A stretch of 64,000 bases of DNA from Triops longicaudatus (GCA_022885665.1 JAGQDJ010000202.1:868001-932000), one strand, 5' to 3'; positions 1 to 13,198 are shown, counted from the stretch's first letter. Notes: generated by a model from the sequence alone, not told the origin. Numbers and translations are program-made.

Positions 1-3000
1 CTTTACAAATGGAAACAAACATTTCGAAGACGGATCTCGTATTTTCTACCAAGAGACTTTTCTTTATTTTATTAAGGGTAGCGCTCTAGACGAAATCTTT
101 GTTTATTCTTTGCATAATTTAGTAGCACTCAAAATTATTCATACAAAAATGTCACACTACAATTCTGGAAGCTTTTATAGATCGTACATCGGCAAAGGCT
201 AGACGGATTTTTGCGTGAGGAAACAAGCAAAAACTTAAATGAGCTTTTTCTTAAATAAACAGACACGGCAATAACTTGTGTTATACCTTAAAATGTGAAC
301 CTTCTCAACAATAATCAACTAATGCGCCCATTCTTCTGTAAAGTAATATGAAAACATAATTGACAAATGTTACACGAGTCTGTTCGTACTTCCGAAACTT
401 ATTGATATTCTTACACTATTTTTCTTACGGTATTTTTTGCACGAATACAAATTACTCTTTGGTAATAAAGATTTATTGTTCTCTTAGTTGTCGTTCGAAG
501 TGTCGTCATCAGGCTGGCGCTAGAGCTCTTGTAAATTACTCGTACAACATTTAACAACGTATAACGTTGCTCTACAGAAAAAAGCTAGAAATAGCATAGC
601 GTTTTTCTCAATTCGTAAATTGCTGCATTTCGAAAGGGGTAGATTCATCGTGGTCCAATTTTATATTCCCTTGATTCATCTGTTGTTGAGTTTCGCACGA
701 CCTACGATTCAAGTACGATTTTTCTGGCGGCATTGTGTAAATTGCGTCCGAAGAGGAATTTCACTGGTAAACACGTTAAATTTAATGGGATGCAGAATCT
801 TGGGCACATAAAACTAAAGGACCAGAAAATCTGTACATAAAAATCCACTACGCTCTTCTCATGCAATATCCAATAAATTATCGATCCATTTCGGTCTGTT
901 TCCCCTCTTTTTACGCTTTTTTCCCCTTCATAAATAGAGCTACAAGCGGGGGTTTCCCTTCCTTTCATCTTACAATTTTTAACCCTCTACAAGAACATTT
1001 TCTTCTTGGATCTACACCGAGTTTCAAAACCACCTTCCATCCATCTACAAAACATGTTTAAGAAGCGCCTCGGACACAAAACGGATGGCACTGGCACTTG
1101 TATTTCTTTATGCTGAAAAAAGGATTTGCATCGTAGGATTGTACTGAGATACTCCAATCCTATCCTATTGTGCTCGTATGCATTTGGGTATACTTATTGG
1201 GTTATTTCAATTCAATTCTCGCCGATCAAAAGTTTCTCGAAGTTCCAACTGAGAAAAATTTCCTCTTCCTTTTCAGTTTCTAGAATATAATTTTAGTAAT
1301 ATTGTAACTAACAGTACGAACCTAATTTCTGCATGTATGATAGCTTAAAAACTATAATAGAGCATGGATTAATGAAAGGGATGTAGATATAAGTATTCAA
1401 ATGCAAATTACTATAATTACCTTCCTTTATGCTAAGCTTTCCCAATTTCCTCGTTTGAAACATTTCCGAATTTGCGTGCCAATTTTCTTCAAAGACAGCA
1501 ATGACAGGGTTATATGGGAGATGTAAAAAAGATAGGCATAACGACTACAAGGGATCTAAAATGCTGCTTTGCTAAAGCAACGAAATTCCATGTTTTTTCC
1601 TGGAATTCTATTATTTTCCCACTCCAAAGAGAAAGCTTCGAAAATGATCGTATTGTCACTCCCATTATTAGATTCCGCTTAGCGAAGAGCGTTGAACGAC
1701 AACTTGCAAGTTATCTTACATGTGCTGTTGCAACGCGCTGAAACAGAAAAGGAGAGAAAAAAAAAAAAGCGAACACAATCTCTTGGGCTACGGAGGGCGG
1801 GACTTCGACTTAGAGCGTGAAAGACGAATCAACCAATCAGTTTTTAACTTCGCTTATCTCCGGAGCGAAGTAAGCTGGAATGATGGGACAAAAAAACGGG
1901 CTGGATGAGCAGATAAAGAAGATTGTTTTGCATGTCCCGGAACCCATTTAACTTTTAAACCCTCCCAAAACGTTATGTACAAGACATATGAGCTTTGTAA
2001 ACAAAAGGTGGTATTAGGCATAAAATCCTGTAGCCTAGTATTATACCTGACAGACAGCTGAGTCCGGGTACTTCTCGCCGAACCTACGAAGCGTGATGTA
2101 TACAAGACTGGTGGAGAGGGATGAAAATGAGAAGAGTGTTGGAGGCTGATAAAACACAATCTTTGCCGAGATCATAAATAACATGTTGTCGTTCAGTGGT
2201 GAGATAAGCGTCCGGTGTATTACAAAGGAAGGTTAAAAAGGGTATAGGGGTAAAAGTAGGACGGAACGAAATGTGGTAAAGAACGGGAAAAAATGAGGGA
2301 AAGGGTATTAGCATTCTCAGAAGTGTTTTTCCACGACGGAAGATCTTCAGGGACTCTTAGAACACCCCTAAACAGAATTTTAACATGTTTCCGCCGCCGA
2401 GTTCTGCGGGTAAAATTGCTGACGTCACACACTGATTCTGCCGCAAACACATCCTTTGGATCTTCGCAAATTACGCTCTTGCAGAATTTTTACACGGTTC
2501 GGTTTGGAGAAACGAGTACTTTCTGGTTAGTATTCGCTTTTCTTTCTTTACAGACGCTATAAAACACCCTAAGGGGCGTAGAGACCGAGGTTAAAATAAG
2601 GATGCTAGTACGCGTTCACTCGAGTCAGGTGACTCTTTGTTTGCGCCCGTGGAAGTGCTTGTTGATACTTTATACTGATAGAAGGGTCATTAACGAGGAA
2701 AGATGTCAACAACTTATAGGAAGCTTGTTTTTCTTACCTTTCTAAAGAGAAGAGGTGACGTCTGAGCCCGAGGAAAGTTCTTATTTCTGCCAGTTCCTTA
2801 TGTCTTTTCGATTTGACGAAACGAGCGCGGAACTGTTAGCATCGTTATCTTATTACTGCCTGAAATTCTTTTGCCTCAGAGAGAATTTGACTGACATGCA
2901 TGTCACGTATGTCACGTGCAGCTTCGGGATTCCTTGGGTATGCTGGGTATTAAGCGGAAGAAATATTCGAACCATGAGATGGGTAGGAGGTCCGTCACAT

Positions 3001-3817
3001 ACATACATGCATTATACACATCACACCGAACATGTCTGTACAAAACTAGAGTTATATCAACTTAGGGTAACTATAAAGACTTTCGAATACTTTTTTATTT
3101 ATTTACAAATGTGAGCAAAGTGGACTTGGGTGGAACTATGTATCCCTGGGCAATTTGTATAAATTTTTCCAAATATTAAAGAGTATACAATGGTAACCCA
3201 TTAATTGAATAGCGTTTATCTGAATACCCAATTGAATAAAAAGTTGACTGTCTCGTTTAAGTCCATTCAACTTTGCATTTTTGAATACACGGCATTTTAT
3301 AATACTGTCCATCTGGTCCCGAGCTTATTCAAATAAGCGGGGTTGCACTGTACATATATGTTCTAATACTTGTTATATAGCTTCAAAATTAACGTATTGG
3401 TTCCTATTTACATGTGGAGTTCAAGCAACCAGCGAGTGCTCTCTAAAGACTTTTTCACGTTTGGTATGAGCAAACGCTCTTTGCTGTCATTTGGATTCAA
3501 AATTCTCTTGGCCATGCACTGTATATCGTGCGAAGGAACACAGCACATGGCACGTGTACGGTTAGTCATAACAATATATAACATTACCTTTTTTCACTAT
3601 GTATTGCGGAGGCAATTTGAATAGAGCTAGTTATTGCTCTATAAAGGTTTTTGTATTTGTAAGAAAAAGCTCTGCGATAAATTGTAGTTTTAAACTTGCC
3701 AGTTCTCTAATCAGCTCTAAAGAATTACCTTCGTTTCGTTAATTAAACTTCCCCTCTTTTGAAGGACCTTATCCCATTTCTTACCAACGATACGGCACGT
3801 CTGAAAAACCAGTCTCA
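1..3817. other. No supportable gene upstream of ARRDC
   Basis: No reading frame here has convincing splice phase or a family match. The short open frames show no domain or codon pattern I recognise. AATAAA motifs near 254 and 872 could belong to a 3' UTR of a gene lying to the left, but no coding sequence supports this. A polypyrimidine tract ending in AG near 3760 could be the acceptor of a non-coding 5' exon joined to the ARRDC start codon at 3818. A short MITE (listed separately) lies at 3188-3350. Confidence 0.5.
3186..3352. mobile_element. Short pogo/Tigger-type MITE
   Basis: The segment 3188-3350 (163 bp) is bounded by TA on both sides and has matching ends. The left end begins CAATGGTAACCC and the reverse complement of the right end begins CAGTGCAACCCC; both then run into a TTGAATA block. 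A TA target duplication and a CAGTG-AACC start are typical of pogo/Tigger elements of the Tc1-mariner superfamily. There is no transposase, so this is a non-autonomous element. The match is from recognition of the ends, not from a database search. Confidence 0.6.
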
Positions 3818-6800
3818 ATGGATTATATTCGTGAATTCGACATTCGGCTAGAACGGGAAATGTACTATGCGGGCGAAACAGTCTACGGAGTCGTCATTCT
3901 TGATACGATTGAAAACTTCAAACTACGAGGTAAATATTTATTCCTAATTTCTATACCCATTCAGTTAATGTCTTCATTGCTTTTATCCCCTACAAAAAAA
4001 ATCAACTACAGATGTAACCTTCTCTTTCTTCCGCCCTTAATATTCCCTCATGTTCTCTAACCAGCTTTCATAACCAGGACGCCAAAAACTCCCCTGGAGA
4101 TTGCTGCCTTGACAACCATACAATCTGCTACAGAAATCGCATTAGCTTTCATCCTTTTCCCCTCCGTGTTCCGTTTTCACCGTCTTCTTCATCCAAACCA
4201 ATAACTCAATTTACACCCAACATAATTACCTCGAACAAGAAATTCAGCCAACTGAATATTCGTTTCGTGTTTCAACCTTACTACAATTACTTATATTATT
4301 TTCTAATATTCCATCACGATCTACTCATGCTTTATTAAACTCTTTGTTACAACGTACATTACACTGTGCCTTGAAAAAAATGAAATTACTGAAACCCTCA
4401 ATTTCTAATCCATTCAATTTTATGATTAGTTCCATGGCACTTGAAGAATTAACCTCGAATTCGTCTTAAACGACAGTTTGCATTTATTACTATTTTTGTG
4501 CACAAAATGCCGAACAGCAGAAATTATTTTTATATGAACTTGAAAATTTGATGACCGCCTCTTGTACAATTAATAAATCTGGGATTCTATTCCGCTTTTA
4601 GCGATTCGAGTCGGATTACGCGGACAAGCTCACGTGGAATGGAAAGTTCTCGTAGCCGGGGAACAGCGCACTGTCAGCGACGATCAATATTTCATTGACG
4701 AACGTACAATCATTTGGGGCAAAGGTGAGATTAGCTAAACAAAAGACTTTCGCTTTTTTGCGGAAAAAAAACGGAAGAAAAAAGAAGTAAAAGCTTTTGA
4801 GCTTTTTAGAAGTCCCTTCTTTTCATTGTAAAAGTCACCCGGAGCATTGAAACGATTTTCTCTCCTTTTGCTTACATGTTCAGTCAAGCTAAGGGCTCTG
4901 TCACTTGGTTCAATGAGTTATTTATGTTTGTTCTTCTTTGGACTGTCTTAACAGAAAAGGCAGAAGGACAAATGCCAATCATCCCCAGAGGTTATCACCA
5001 GTTCCCGTTCCATTTCTTATTGCCCGAAAGCTCGTTACCCTGTTCGTTCGAAAGTAAAGCAGGGACGATTCGTTACTTCATCAAAGTACGTTATTTTATA
5101 ACACTTCTATGTGTTTTTGTTACTTTCACATATCAAAGAACTAAGAATATTTTAAATAACTTCTTTAAAAAATAGAGTGCTAAATTCAAAATTATTTAAA
5201 AAATCGAAACAAAATGTACTTTAAAATAGTAGATTTATCATAATGACACTCTTGCTGCAAGAATAATAGAAGAAGAGTAATTAAAATTCACACACTGAAA
5301 AGACACGAGTGTTTTCAATCCACTACACGAGTGATATAAAAGATGGAACACATACATGTTTAGGTAACAGTGGACATTCCATATGCTTCACCGCCACAAG
5401 GCATGAAGTACTTCACAATCATCGGTCCTCATATCGATTGTATGGATGAGCAATACTTGGTAATTCTAACATTTTTCTTCTCGTTAAATGTCATTTGTGT
5501 TTCATTTCATTAATGGAACCTCAATTTTTTTGCATTTTTATTAGAATTATTTTTTCAGTTTCATAGCTACTCTTTCAGTTTTGTGCAACGGAATCTTTTA
5601 TTGTCGGGAATCTGTCATTTTTTTACAAAAATACAATATGGCATTATCTTCTCCCTGCAAATCCCGTGTGACATTATCAACTTTTGCCATCACTTCTACG
5701 GTGCGAAACACTTTCAGCAGAAATATTGAAAACATTTAGTGACAGACCAACTAATTTTTCAGGGATTCTGACGTTTTATTCTCTTTCGCTTGGATTACCT
5801 TTCCAAATATTCCTTTTAAAGGTATAAGCCAGGGTTCTCAAACTTTTCAGCTCGCGGTGCCCTTGCCGTTTAAAGACCTGCCATAACATCTCTTTCCAAA
5901 TTCACTTGTGCTTAATTTCAACCGAAGTTTAGGACTATTTCGCAGTGCTCGCACAAGGCAACCACGGCTCTCAGTTTGGGAGCCGCTGGTATAGGCGATT
6001 ATTGGGAACATTACCGTCCGCTTTAGTGTCTGGTTTAGTTTACTCTAACAGGTTTAAACTTTGGGATACATATCATTTCCTACAATCTTTTAGTTGGGGT
6101 TTGTTGTCATACTAGGACATGGTGAAAATCGTAAGCGTGGAACACGGGTTGTCTACGGTCTCACGCCAAACGGCTTTGTGCTTTCTATTCGCTGAACTTC
6201 GATAAACGAGGCAAAAAACGCGGTCTCTCCTGCCGTGTAGTAACCAATCCATCTTAAGCCTGGGGCTCGCATGGCTAGATGTTCATATCATTTAAAGAAA
6301 GAACGCTTTCGTCAATAGGCAACCTCATTTACACAATTTTTGGTGTCTCAATTTCATTGTACTTGCGCACTTTGCTTTAGTCCCAAACTGAAATCTCTAA
6401 TTCAACTACCATTTCGCACCTGCCAGGGCTCGTATCGTTTCTAGTAATGTTTTTCTTAATTTACTTTGATATCATTTGATTTGCTTCTCTAGGAGTTAAT
6501 ATATATCAAATAAACATTCCAGTAAAAATGTTCCGGAGAATTATATTACGAAGTGATACAATTCCTGTAATTACTCTCCTTTAGAAACCCACGAGTGCCT
6601 TTCGCAAACGCTCCTTTTGTTGCCTATGTTGCAAAAGAGGTCCAGTCTCATTGAGCGTTCAGCTGGATAGATCAGCTTACGTTGGAGGTGAAAGTTTACG
6701 TCTCAAAGCCGATATTGACAACAGAGGGCAGGAAGACGTTCGGTTAAGGTTGAGACTCCTTCAAGTACGAAAACGTTTCAATTACGAAAACGATTATCTT

Positions 6801-9307
6801 ACCATGTCGTTCCAATTACTGGAAAATAAAACTAAATTGACCTCTTTCTTTCGTCTGTGTACTAGTATGTCGATTACAGCGTTCACCGAGGCGTATTAGG
6901 GGCTACCAAGGCTTGTCAGCATGTAGTTCTAGAATACCGAGGAGATACCGTGCAATCCGGATTACGTTCCAAATTCGATTCTTCACAGTCGTTAGTCGTT
7001 CCAGTTATGCCGCCTTCTCTCGTTGGAGTCTGTCGACTCATTTCGATTTATTATGTTCTTCAGGTGTGTATATGAAACTTTTCTACACTTCTACTTTTGT
7101 TTATATTTCTACAAGAAGTCCAAACCTCGTTATGAAAAGGGTACCTCGGCAAAAATAGTCTGATAGTTCCCGAAAATTTTCGTATGAAAACAAATAGGCT
7201 ACTTTGTAAAAGAAATGGTATTACTTCAGTGTTAGAACGTATTTCCTCTATCCGCCCCCCGCCTAAAACACTTTACTAGTGCAATCAACTGTCCTTTCTA
7301 ATATCTTTATCTTATTCGGTTTTCAATTACTTCTTGTTTTGTGCCCTTTCACATCACTGTGCAAAGCCTATATGTTCGAAAGAAATGCATAATGCCTACG
7401 TGCGGCTGACTGGCGAGTTTATCCTTATACGTTCCACATCCTTTCATATCCATGAAAAGAGGCACGTGGCTTAATAGCAAAGCTCAGAAGAGAAGGAAAA
7501 GAAAATAAGAGCGTTCTGGCCATTTTGCTTGTTAACAGGACGTGACTTGCGTCAGGAAACTTTGACTCACGGTAGTTGATGGAAAAAGTAAAAGTACTGT
7601 ACATTACTTTACACGTGCCTCTTTGGAGTTGTGTCGTTACAGAACGTTAACAATCAAGCTAGGTAGTTGCCAATGGACAGGTGCATCAAAAAGTTCATAA
7701 TTGCCTTTGAAACGACAACGAGGAGCACTTTTGAAGCGCAATTATTCAAATAAAGGAATCCGTCCGCATGTAAGTAGGAGACAGAAAATGGTGAACGGCT
7801 CTTCTTTTGTCTCTGGCATCTCTTTTGTTAGTGCTTCCTATTGTTCATTGTGCAAAATAATTTTCAAGATAATTTTCATGAATTTGCAATTGCCTATTTT
7901 GCAGGCAAAAAAAAAATATTTTTAGGTAGATTAATATCCAAACAAACTTTGCTTTGCCATTCTGTTACGTGTCTAACTTGAATATTGAGAAACAATTAAG
8001 CGTAGAAAATACGTTTTATGGCTACTCCAATATTGGTAGATGTCCAACAACGTCAAACACCTAAGCAAGGCAACTGTTTTTCTTATGTTGGCCTCTGACA
8101 CTTTACGACGCGTGGGTTGACATTTATTATGTGTTATACAATGCATGCATAACGCGCGTTTACTTTTACAATTCTGTGCCACTAACAAGGCAAAGTACGA
8201 CATGACAGAAGGTACGCATTATGTATCTTCCGTACGCTTTGGGGTTTTCTGTTTCTTTTTTACCACAAAAGTGTCTGGTTTCTATATTTAAGCTCTTTCG
8301 TACTATAGTTCCATTGCAACAAATTACGGCCAGCAAATGCCGCAATTTCGAACCAAACCATTCTCTAGGTTTAAAAGAAAAATTATGCTTATTATTAAGC
8401 AGTTCACAGTTTTTGGGCGTGTCACAATTTTATTCGATCTACTTTGTCTCTTTCGTCGTCTGAATTCCCAAATGAAAGAAAAAACGACCAAAATCTAAAA
8501 AGTCCAGTTAGCAGGCCAATATTTTGACGCACCGTGCACTGTCTTGGTATCCATACGCGTACGGTCCCCAGTTGGATACGGTAAGTTGGGTTTACTGGTC
8601 ATGTGTTGGGAATGCCAAGCGGGAGAAGCTTGTTGCATAAGATCACCACAAACATCAAAAGGCACTGAAAAATCATTACGGCTCATCACATTCAAACCGT
8701 AATAAAATCGTAAACCAGTATTGCGAATAAGACTCTTACAACAGTCGTTTCTATAGCATTGTATTAGAATGTTGTAATGAATCAAATCGCGCAGTTAAGG
8801 TCTCCTTGCACGTCAACTCCACGGAAACTGATAGCTTTCGTTTCTAGGTGAGTCTCGTCTTAGAGGAGTCCGACACCGAAGACCTTGAATTGATGTTCCC
8901 TATCACGATTGCCACAGTTCCCTTTCGAATCCCAAATTCAACCCACCAACCAACCATTCACTACGGTAACGGAGGATTTGATATTAAAATTATTACTTCC
9001 CCTTTTGAGAACTTACAATCTGATTTTCGTTTCAGAGGCTGCTTGTGAGCACGTAGAAGGTGGACGGTACGTTGGACCCGAATTTCAATTAGGACAAGTG
9101 TATGATGGTGGGTCAGGAACAGAAGAAGAAATTCTGTTGTACCGGCCAGTCTATGTGTGCGTGAATCCACCCCGCCCACCGCTCTATGCCGGTACACGGA
9201 CTAATCAAGGTCCATCATTCAGCGCTAACCACTCCCATGAGAAAAACAATACTAATTCCGTCGCATCGAGTAAAAGCCATTCGCACCCAGCCACGTTACA
9301 CTCGTGA
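3818..9307 (+). CDS. Arrestin domain-containing protein (alpha-arrestin, ARRDC2/3/4 class)
   Basis: Alpha-arrestins are adaptors that recruit NEDD4-family ubiquitin ligases to membrane cargo for endocytic sorting. Eight coding exons were assembled: 3818-3929, 4602-4724, 4955-5085, 5364-5459, 6585-6764, 6866-7063, 8848-8965 and 9036-9307, giving 409 residues, the usual family size. The arrestin-N part begins EFDIRLEREMYYAGETVYG and continues through RGQAHVEW and IPRGYHQFPFHFLLP. The arrestin-C part starts after the Cys-rich CCLCCKRGPVSL stretch that is typical of ARRDC proteins. Near the C-terminus is a PPLY (PPxY) motif, the WW-domain ligand; I see only one, whereas several vertebrate members have two. 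The tail after it is Ser/His/Asn rich. All introns are GT-AG and the phases agree. Intron 4 carries a hAT-type MITE, and intron 6 (7064-8847) is the longest. The start is the first ATG of the arrestin-N fold. Which ARRDC paralogue it matches cannot be decided by eye. Confidence 0.93.
5830..5988. mobile_element. Non-autonomous hAT-type MITE in ARRDC intron 4
   Basis: This 159-bp element has imperfect terminal inverted repeats. The left end reads CAGGGTTCTCAAACTTTT and the reverse complement of the right end reads CAGCGGCTCCCAAACTGA. It is flanked by an 8-bp near-duplication, gtataagc at 5822-5829 and gtataggc at 5989-5996 (one mismatch). An 8-bp target duplication and CAG...CAAACT ends are hallmarks of the hAT superfamily. 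There is no coding capacity. Confidence 0.75.
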
Positions 9308-10430
9308 TATAGCACAAGTTCATTTTTATTAGCTTCGAAGTTGTTCCATGAAAAGAGAATGAAGTTCGACAACAGTATTCTCCTACCAAAGTTTTTCAAT
9401 GTAGTGTAAACTTAAAAGTGGTGTGTCACAGTTTATCTCCTGACAAATTCATTTCGTGTAAAGTACATGTCACACCAAACAAATTCCTAACGATGTGAGC
9501 GAGTACAGAATTATTCAGACACTTATACCGAAGCGGTATTTTTTAATTGGTGTATCAACACATTTTAAGACTGGATTACCGATACACGCTTTTACCAGTC
9601 AATGATAAAAGTCTGTGTTCTAAATAAAGGATACTTGTCAAATAACACACTTTGCCACAGAAAGTAGTACTACTCGTCGTTTATTGTACACGTGACAAGA
9701 AATATGCTGACATTCTGTTAAAGAGGAATTCCCTTACGCATGGACCAGGCGACTGCAGCACCATTTCTCTTATTTTTTATTATTTTTTTAGCATTTAAGC
9801 ACTTTTTCTAGCACTAATTACACGTTAATACATGGAAGCGTAATAAACGGTAAAATACGAAGAACACAGTGAACCTTGGCCTCTACGCCATTTGTCCGAA
9901 GTGTGTAGAAAGTCTTTTTTACTCCGGTTTGTCCAGTACATACCCGAGTCCCTTAGTAGTCAGACCCGAGACATTTCTTATACTGGTTTACCAGCACTGC
10001 TTTATATTACAGTAACTCACCAGTGACGGTTTCTTTCCATCCTATCTTCAGAAATTCTAAAGATAATCAACACAAAAGTGAATTGTTTGGATATGGCTAT
10101 TATGCCGACAACACCAGTTTTAATGAATTATTTGTATAATTATAAGCCCTTGGGAAAATACAAAACTGATAAATTACAAAAGTTTGACTTGGCAACGCAT
10201 GCATTGTATATGTGACAGGTGCGAAAGAACGGGAAAAGCATGCAATAGCATTTGGCCTCGATTCAAAGCATACAAAACTGTGCGAACATAAATTTTTTGG
10301 GAAGACAGATAAAAAGACTGCTGGCCCATTTTTGGTCAAAAAATGAAAATATCATTTCTTTTAGCTGAACTTTTGACACTTCACACACTTTAGTGAAGTC
10401 AAGACTGGGTTCGTGGTCTAGACGACGGAA
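9308..10430. other. Intergenic, convergent 3' ends
   Basis: This spans the 3' flanks of ARRDC (+) and TAX1BP3 (-). Apart from the AATAAA at 9623 I see no gene, RNA or repeat. Confidence 0.5.
9623..9628 (+). terminator. Poly(A) signal of ARRDC
   Basis: Canonical AATAAA about 315 nt after the ARRDC stop codon. It is the first canonical hexamer in the 3' flank. Confidence 0.5.
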
Positions 10431-11044
10431 TTATGAATGTGTAACCCCCTTTCTCGCCACCAACATATTGAGGACTGGGTGCTTTTTTATGTAATCCACA
10501 GCTTTCTTATGCGTCACCATCGTGAAGTCATACCCATTGCACTAAAAATAGTAACACGGTCATGAAATTCTATATTGTGGTTTGACTTTCGATGAGTCAA
10601 TTAGATAAATTTAATCAAATAAAATGCATGTTATGCAAATTATTTACCACTACAACTTCTCATGAAATACCTGCAGTATTTTGTCGTGGACTCGAAGTCC
10701 TGCTTTGGATGCTGGGCTACCGTCTTGCACTTCTGTAACGTAGATGCCATTATCAGTGTACCCCTGAGGGCTTTTCCGGAAGTCTTGATCAATACCGCCA
10801 CCGATCTTAAAACCGCAGCGAAAGACCTCTCGACCTTCGGCATCCAAAACACTTTCTTTGTGCAATGTAATGGGTATCTAAGACAAGTAGTAAAATTGAA
10901 TACTGTTCACTAAATAATAGTAACCAAATTGGCACCAATTAAAAAATTCTAATCTTAAAATTTTGTGAAAAAAATAATCTAACTGTTAAAACTTACACTT
11001 AAGCATTCCATGGCGGTGCCTGGCTGGTGCTGAAAAGTCATCAT
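10431..11044 (-). CDS. Tax1-binding protein 3 (TIP-1), single-PDZ protein
   Basis: TAX1BP3 is a small protein made almost entirely of one PDZ domain. It binds C-terminal peptides of partners such as beta-catenin and rhotekin and acts as a PDZ competitor. Three exons join cleanly: 10997-11044, 10671-10877 and 10431-10541, giving 121 residues (human protein 124). The carboxylate-binding loop with FKIGGGIDQD, the GIYVTEV strand, the DGSPASKAGL segment, the DKILQ strand and the C-terminal YDFTMVTHKKAVDYI helix all match the family in order. Two ATG codons are adjacent (11042-11044 and 11039-11041); I took the upstream one. The protein ends at the PDZ fold with a short tail, as in vertebrates. A 2.15-kb gap separates it from the EPS8 start, and a putative secreted-peptide gene lies within that gap. 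Confidence 0.92.
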
Positions 11045-13198
11045 ATTACAATGGAGACCTAGTAGCGAACAGGAGTAAATTTGACTCTTATCTTAGGTTT
11101 AAGACGAGTACTGGGCTTGTCACTTCTTCTGTAAACAAACCCAAGGGAGAAAAAGAATTCAGTCAAGGAACTACTCACTCGCCTACGTAGATGGCTGGCT
11201 ATTCCCAACGAGCCACACTAAACCTTCATCAAATGGTATTGCAGGCTTATAAGAGGTGGCGTAAAGTGCGTGTGTAGGCCGGAAAATCCCGAACTGCGAA
11301 CTGAGTCCTGTAGGAACTTCATCATAGTCGGTGAGACAAAACATTTCAACATGCATTTTATTAATTACAACGTTTGAAGCACAGCAAAACTTAAAAAATT
11401 AAGTCTAAATTGTAGCAACTCGATAAATTAACCAGCTACGTATTTGTTCATAAAAATGGAACAGTGTGCCTCATACTGCCAGCTACAGTACCAGTTTCTT
11501 TTGATCTTCTCTGTTTGTAATACGCCAACCGCAAGAGGTCCTCATTTAGCGTCTGCCTAGGGCAGGTGAGCGTGCAGGTGATCGGCGTAAACCTGTTGAA
11601 TGTGGGTCGTCTTGGGCAAAGTTGGCATGAATGGCTGCTAGGATGGGAGGGGACTGAATTGTGAGCATTCTTCAGGTAAATTTCCCATTTTATGAAGTGT
11701 TTTGCAGCAGCGTTAACTGGAAGTCTCTTGATTTTCGTTCTTCTGTGTGGTAACAATTCGAGTGCTATTTTGCGTGAATATCCTCAAGAAAAACTTGTTC
11801 AAACCGCTTCGCCTGAACAGACGTCGGACATAAAACTTGTAAGCTTATCTAGACGCCATTTCTACTCTAATCAACCAATTCACCTGCTTCTAATAGCTTG
11901 TCAATTAATTGTAAGTATGGAACTCTTAAATTCCAAGTTTTAGCTGCAGTTTAATACACAATTAATCTTACACTCAACACTGATTAACTCTTAGGAGTTG
12001 CTTGAAAGCTTGTCAGGGAATGTTTGTGAATTTTCCTAACAAACTTGGTGACAGTTTACCAAACATATTTTCGGATTTGAGGAGAAAACCAACCATATTT
12101 AGTTGACTTATGATAGACTTGCACGAGTAAGTATCACTTTCCCTGATTAGCATTGAGATATGGAAGGCCAGGCATCCTAAATCCCCATGTGGGTTTGGTC
12201 GCTAGGACAGGTGAACTGCCTCCAGCAATGTAATTTGTGGAATCCCGCGTATTCTCCCAAGACCTTTACCGCCTTCCTAAACTCATCTAACGGAATTCTC
12301 TCCATAAATTTCCTTCGCCATTTTATCCCTTACCCATATCATATCGTAATATTCTTTATACGTAGTCGGTCTTTTAAGGTGAGGGTCCGTCCTATAGACC
12401 TTGTCAAATGAAGACCGGAAATGTGTTAAATACTGTTGACATAATTTAGGACTCTTCTGTTTCAGACACGTTTGTCTCAGTATTGTCGCAAAACTGTGTT
12501 CCGTTATGAAACTTATTCCTTTTATTTTTTTCGAGCGCCTTTACATTGATGTGGATCTTTCCACGAGACTTCACTCATTTTTTCGTATTCGAAAAGTTAT
12601 CTATGAATATCTTATGAAAGGTAGACATTCCAAAAGCTTTTTTCAAAGTGCTTGCATAAAAAGAAAAAAAAACTTTTTATCACAGCGCGGGCTACACGTC
12701 TTTTCTGCTTACAAATAGCTGTTTATCTTTAATATGAACTATTATGACATTTAATGCACAGTGTTTTTTCTTAGAATTGTTAAATCTTTATCAAAGCTTG
12801 GATTCTTGTTGAATTTCGCTTAACAGCTTTATGTAAATTTCATAGATACAAGTGGGTGTATTATTTTAACCACCTTTTTATGTAAATGCAATAGCTGTGA
12901 TGACGTTTTGTGAAGCGCGACAAATAATCGAACTTATCGCTTCGCAGGGGATTTAGGAGGCTTTAAGTGTTGATAAGGGCTCAGTACGTGAGGGGAAGCT
13001 CAAAACTGCTACGTAGTTTCGTGCAACGGATAACTAAAAGTTTCAGCCGAGTTTTCACGCAATTTGATTAATGTGAGAGGAAAGTGCAAGATTGAATTGT
13101 CTAACAAGGTTCTATTTTCTGTGCCTTTTTCGGTGGTTTTCGGCGTTTCACAGACTTGAGAGTTTCCCATACCCATAGCATTTAAAGAGCGATTCATC
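11045..13198. other. TAX1BP3-EPS8 intergenic region
   Basis: This is the shared upstream region of the divergent TAX1BP3 (-) and EPS8 (+) genes. It should hold both promoters and any 5' non-coding exons. The only coding-like content I can point to is the weak secreted-peptide candidate at 11692-12549. Confidence 0.5.
11692..12549 (+). CDS. Putative small secreted peptide (tentative two-exon model)
   Basis: I do not recognise this gene. The frame opens at an ATG with a good signal peptide: a short basic start, a hydrophobic core (LTGSLLIFVLLCG) and a likely cleavage near residue 25. The first exon could end at 11838 (donor gtaagc) or near 11911 (donor gtaagt), both in phase 0. A phase-0 acceptor at 12465 leads into a 27-codon frame ending at 12549, which contains TRLSQYCRKTVFRYE. 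The 11838 variant gives about 76 residues. It lies between TAX1BP3 and EPS8. A neuropeptide-like precursor is possible, but there is no clear dibasic cleavage pattern or known motif. It could equally be a chance frame. Confidence 0.25.

Noticed and set aside
1..3760. Multiple 60-119 codon frames in the first 3.8 kb
   Set aside because: None shows splice-consistent extension, domain similarity or plausible codon use.
8495..8785. Minus-strand open frame inside the long ARRDC intron
   Set aside because: No family resemblance, no supporting splice sites; most likely a chance frame, although a decayed repeat cannot be excluded.
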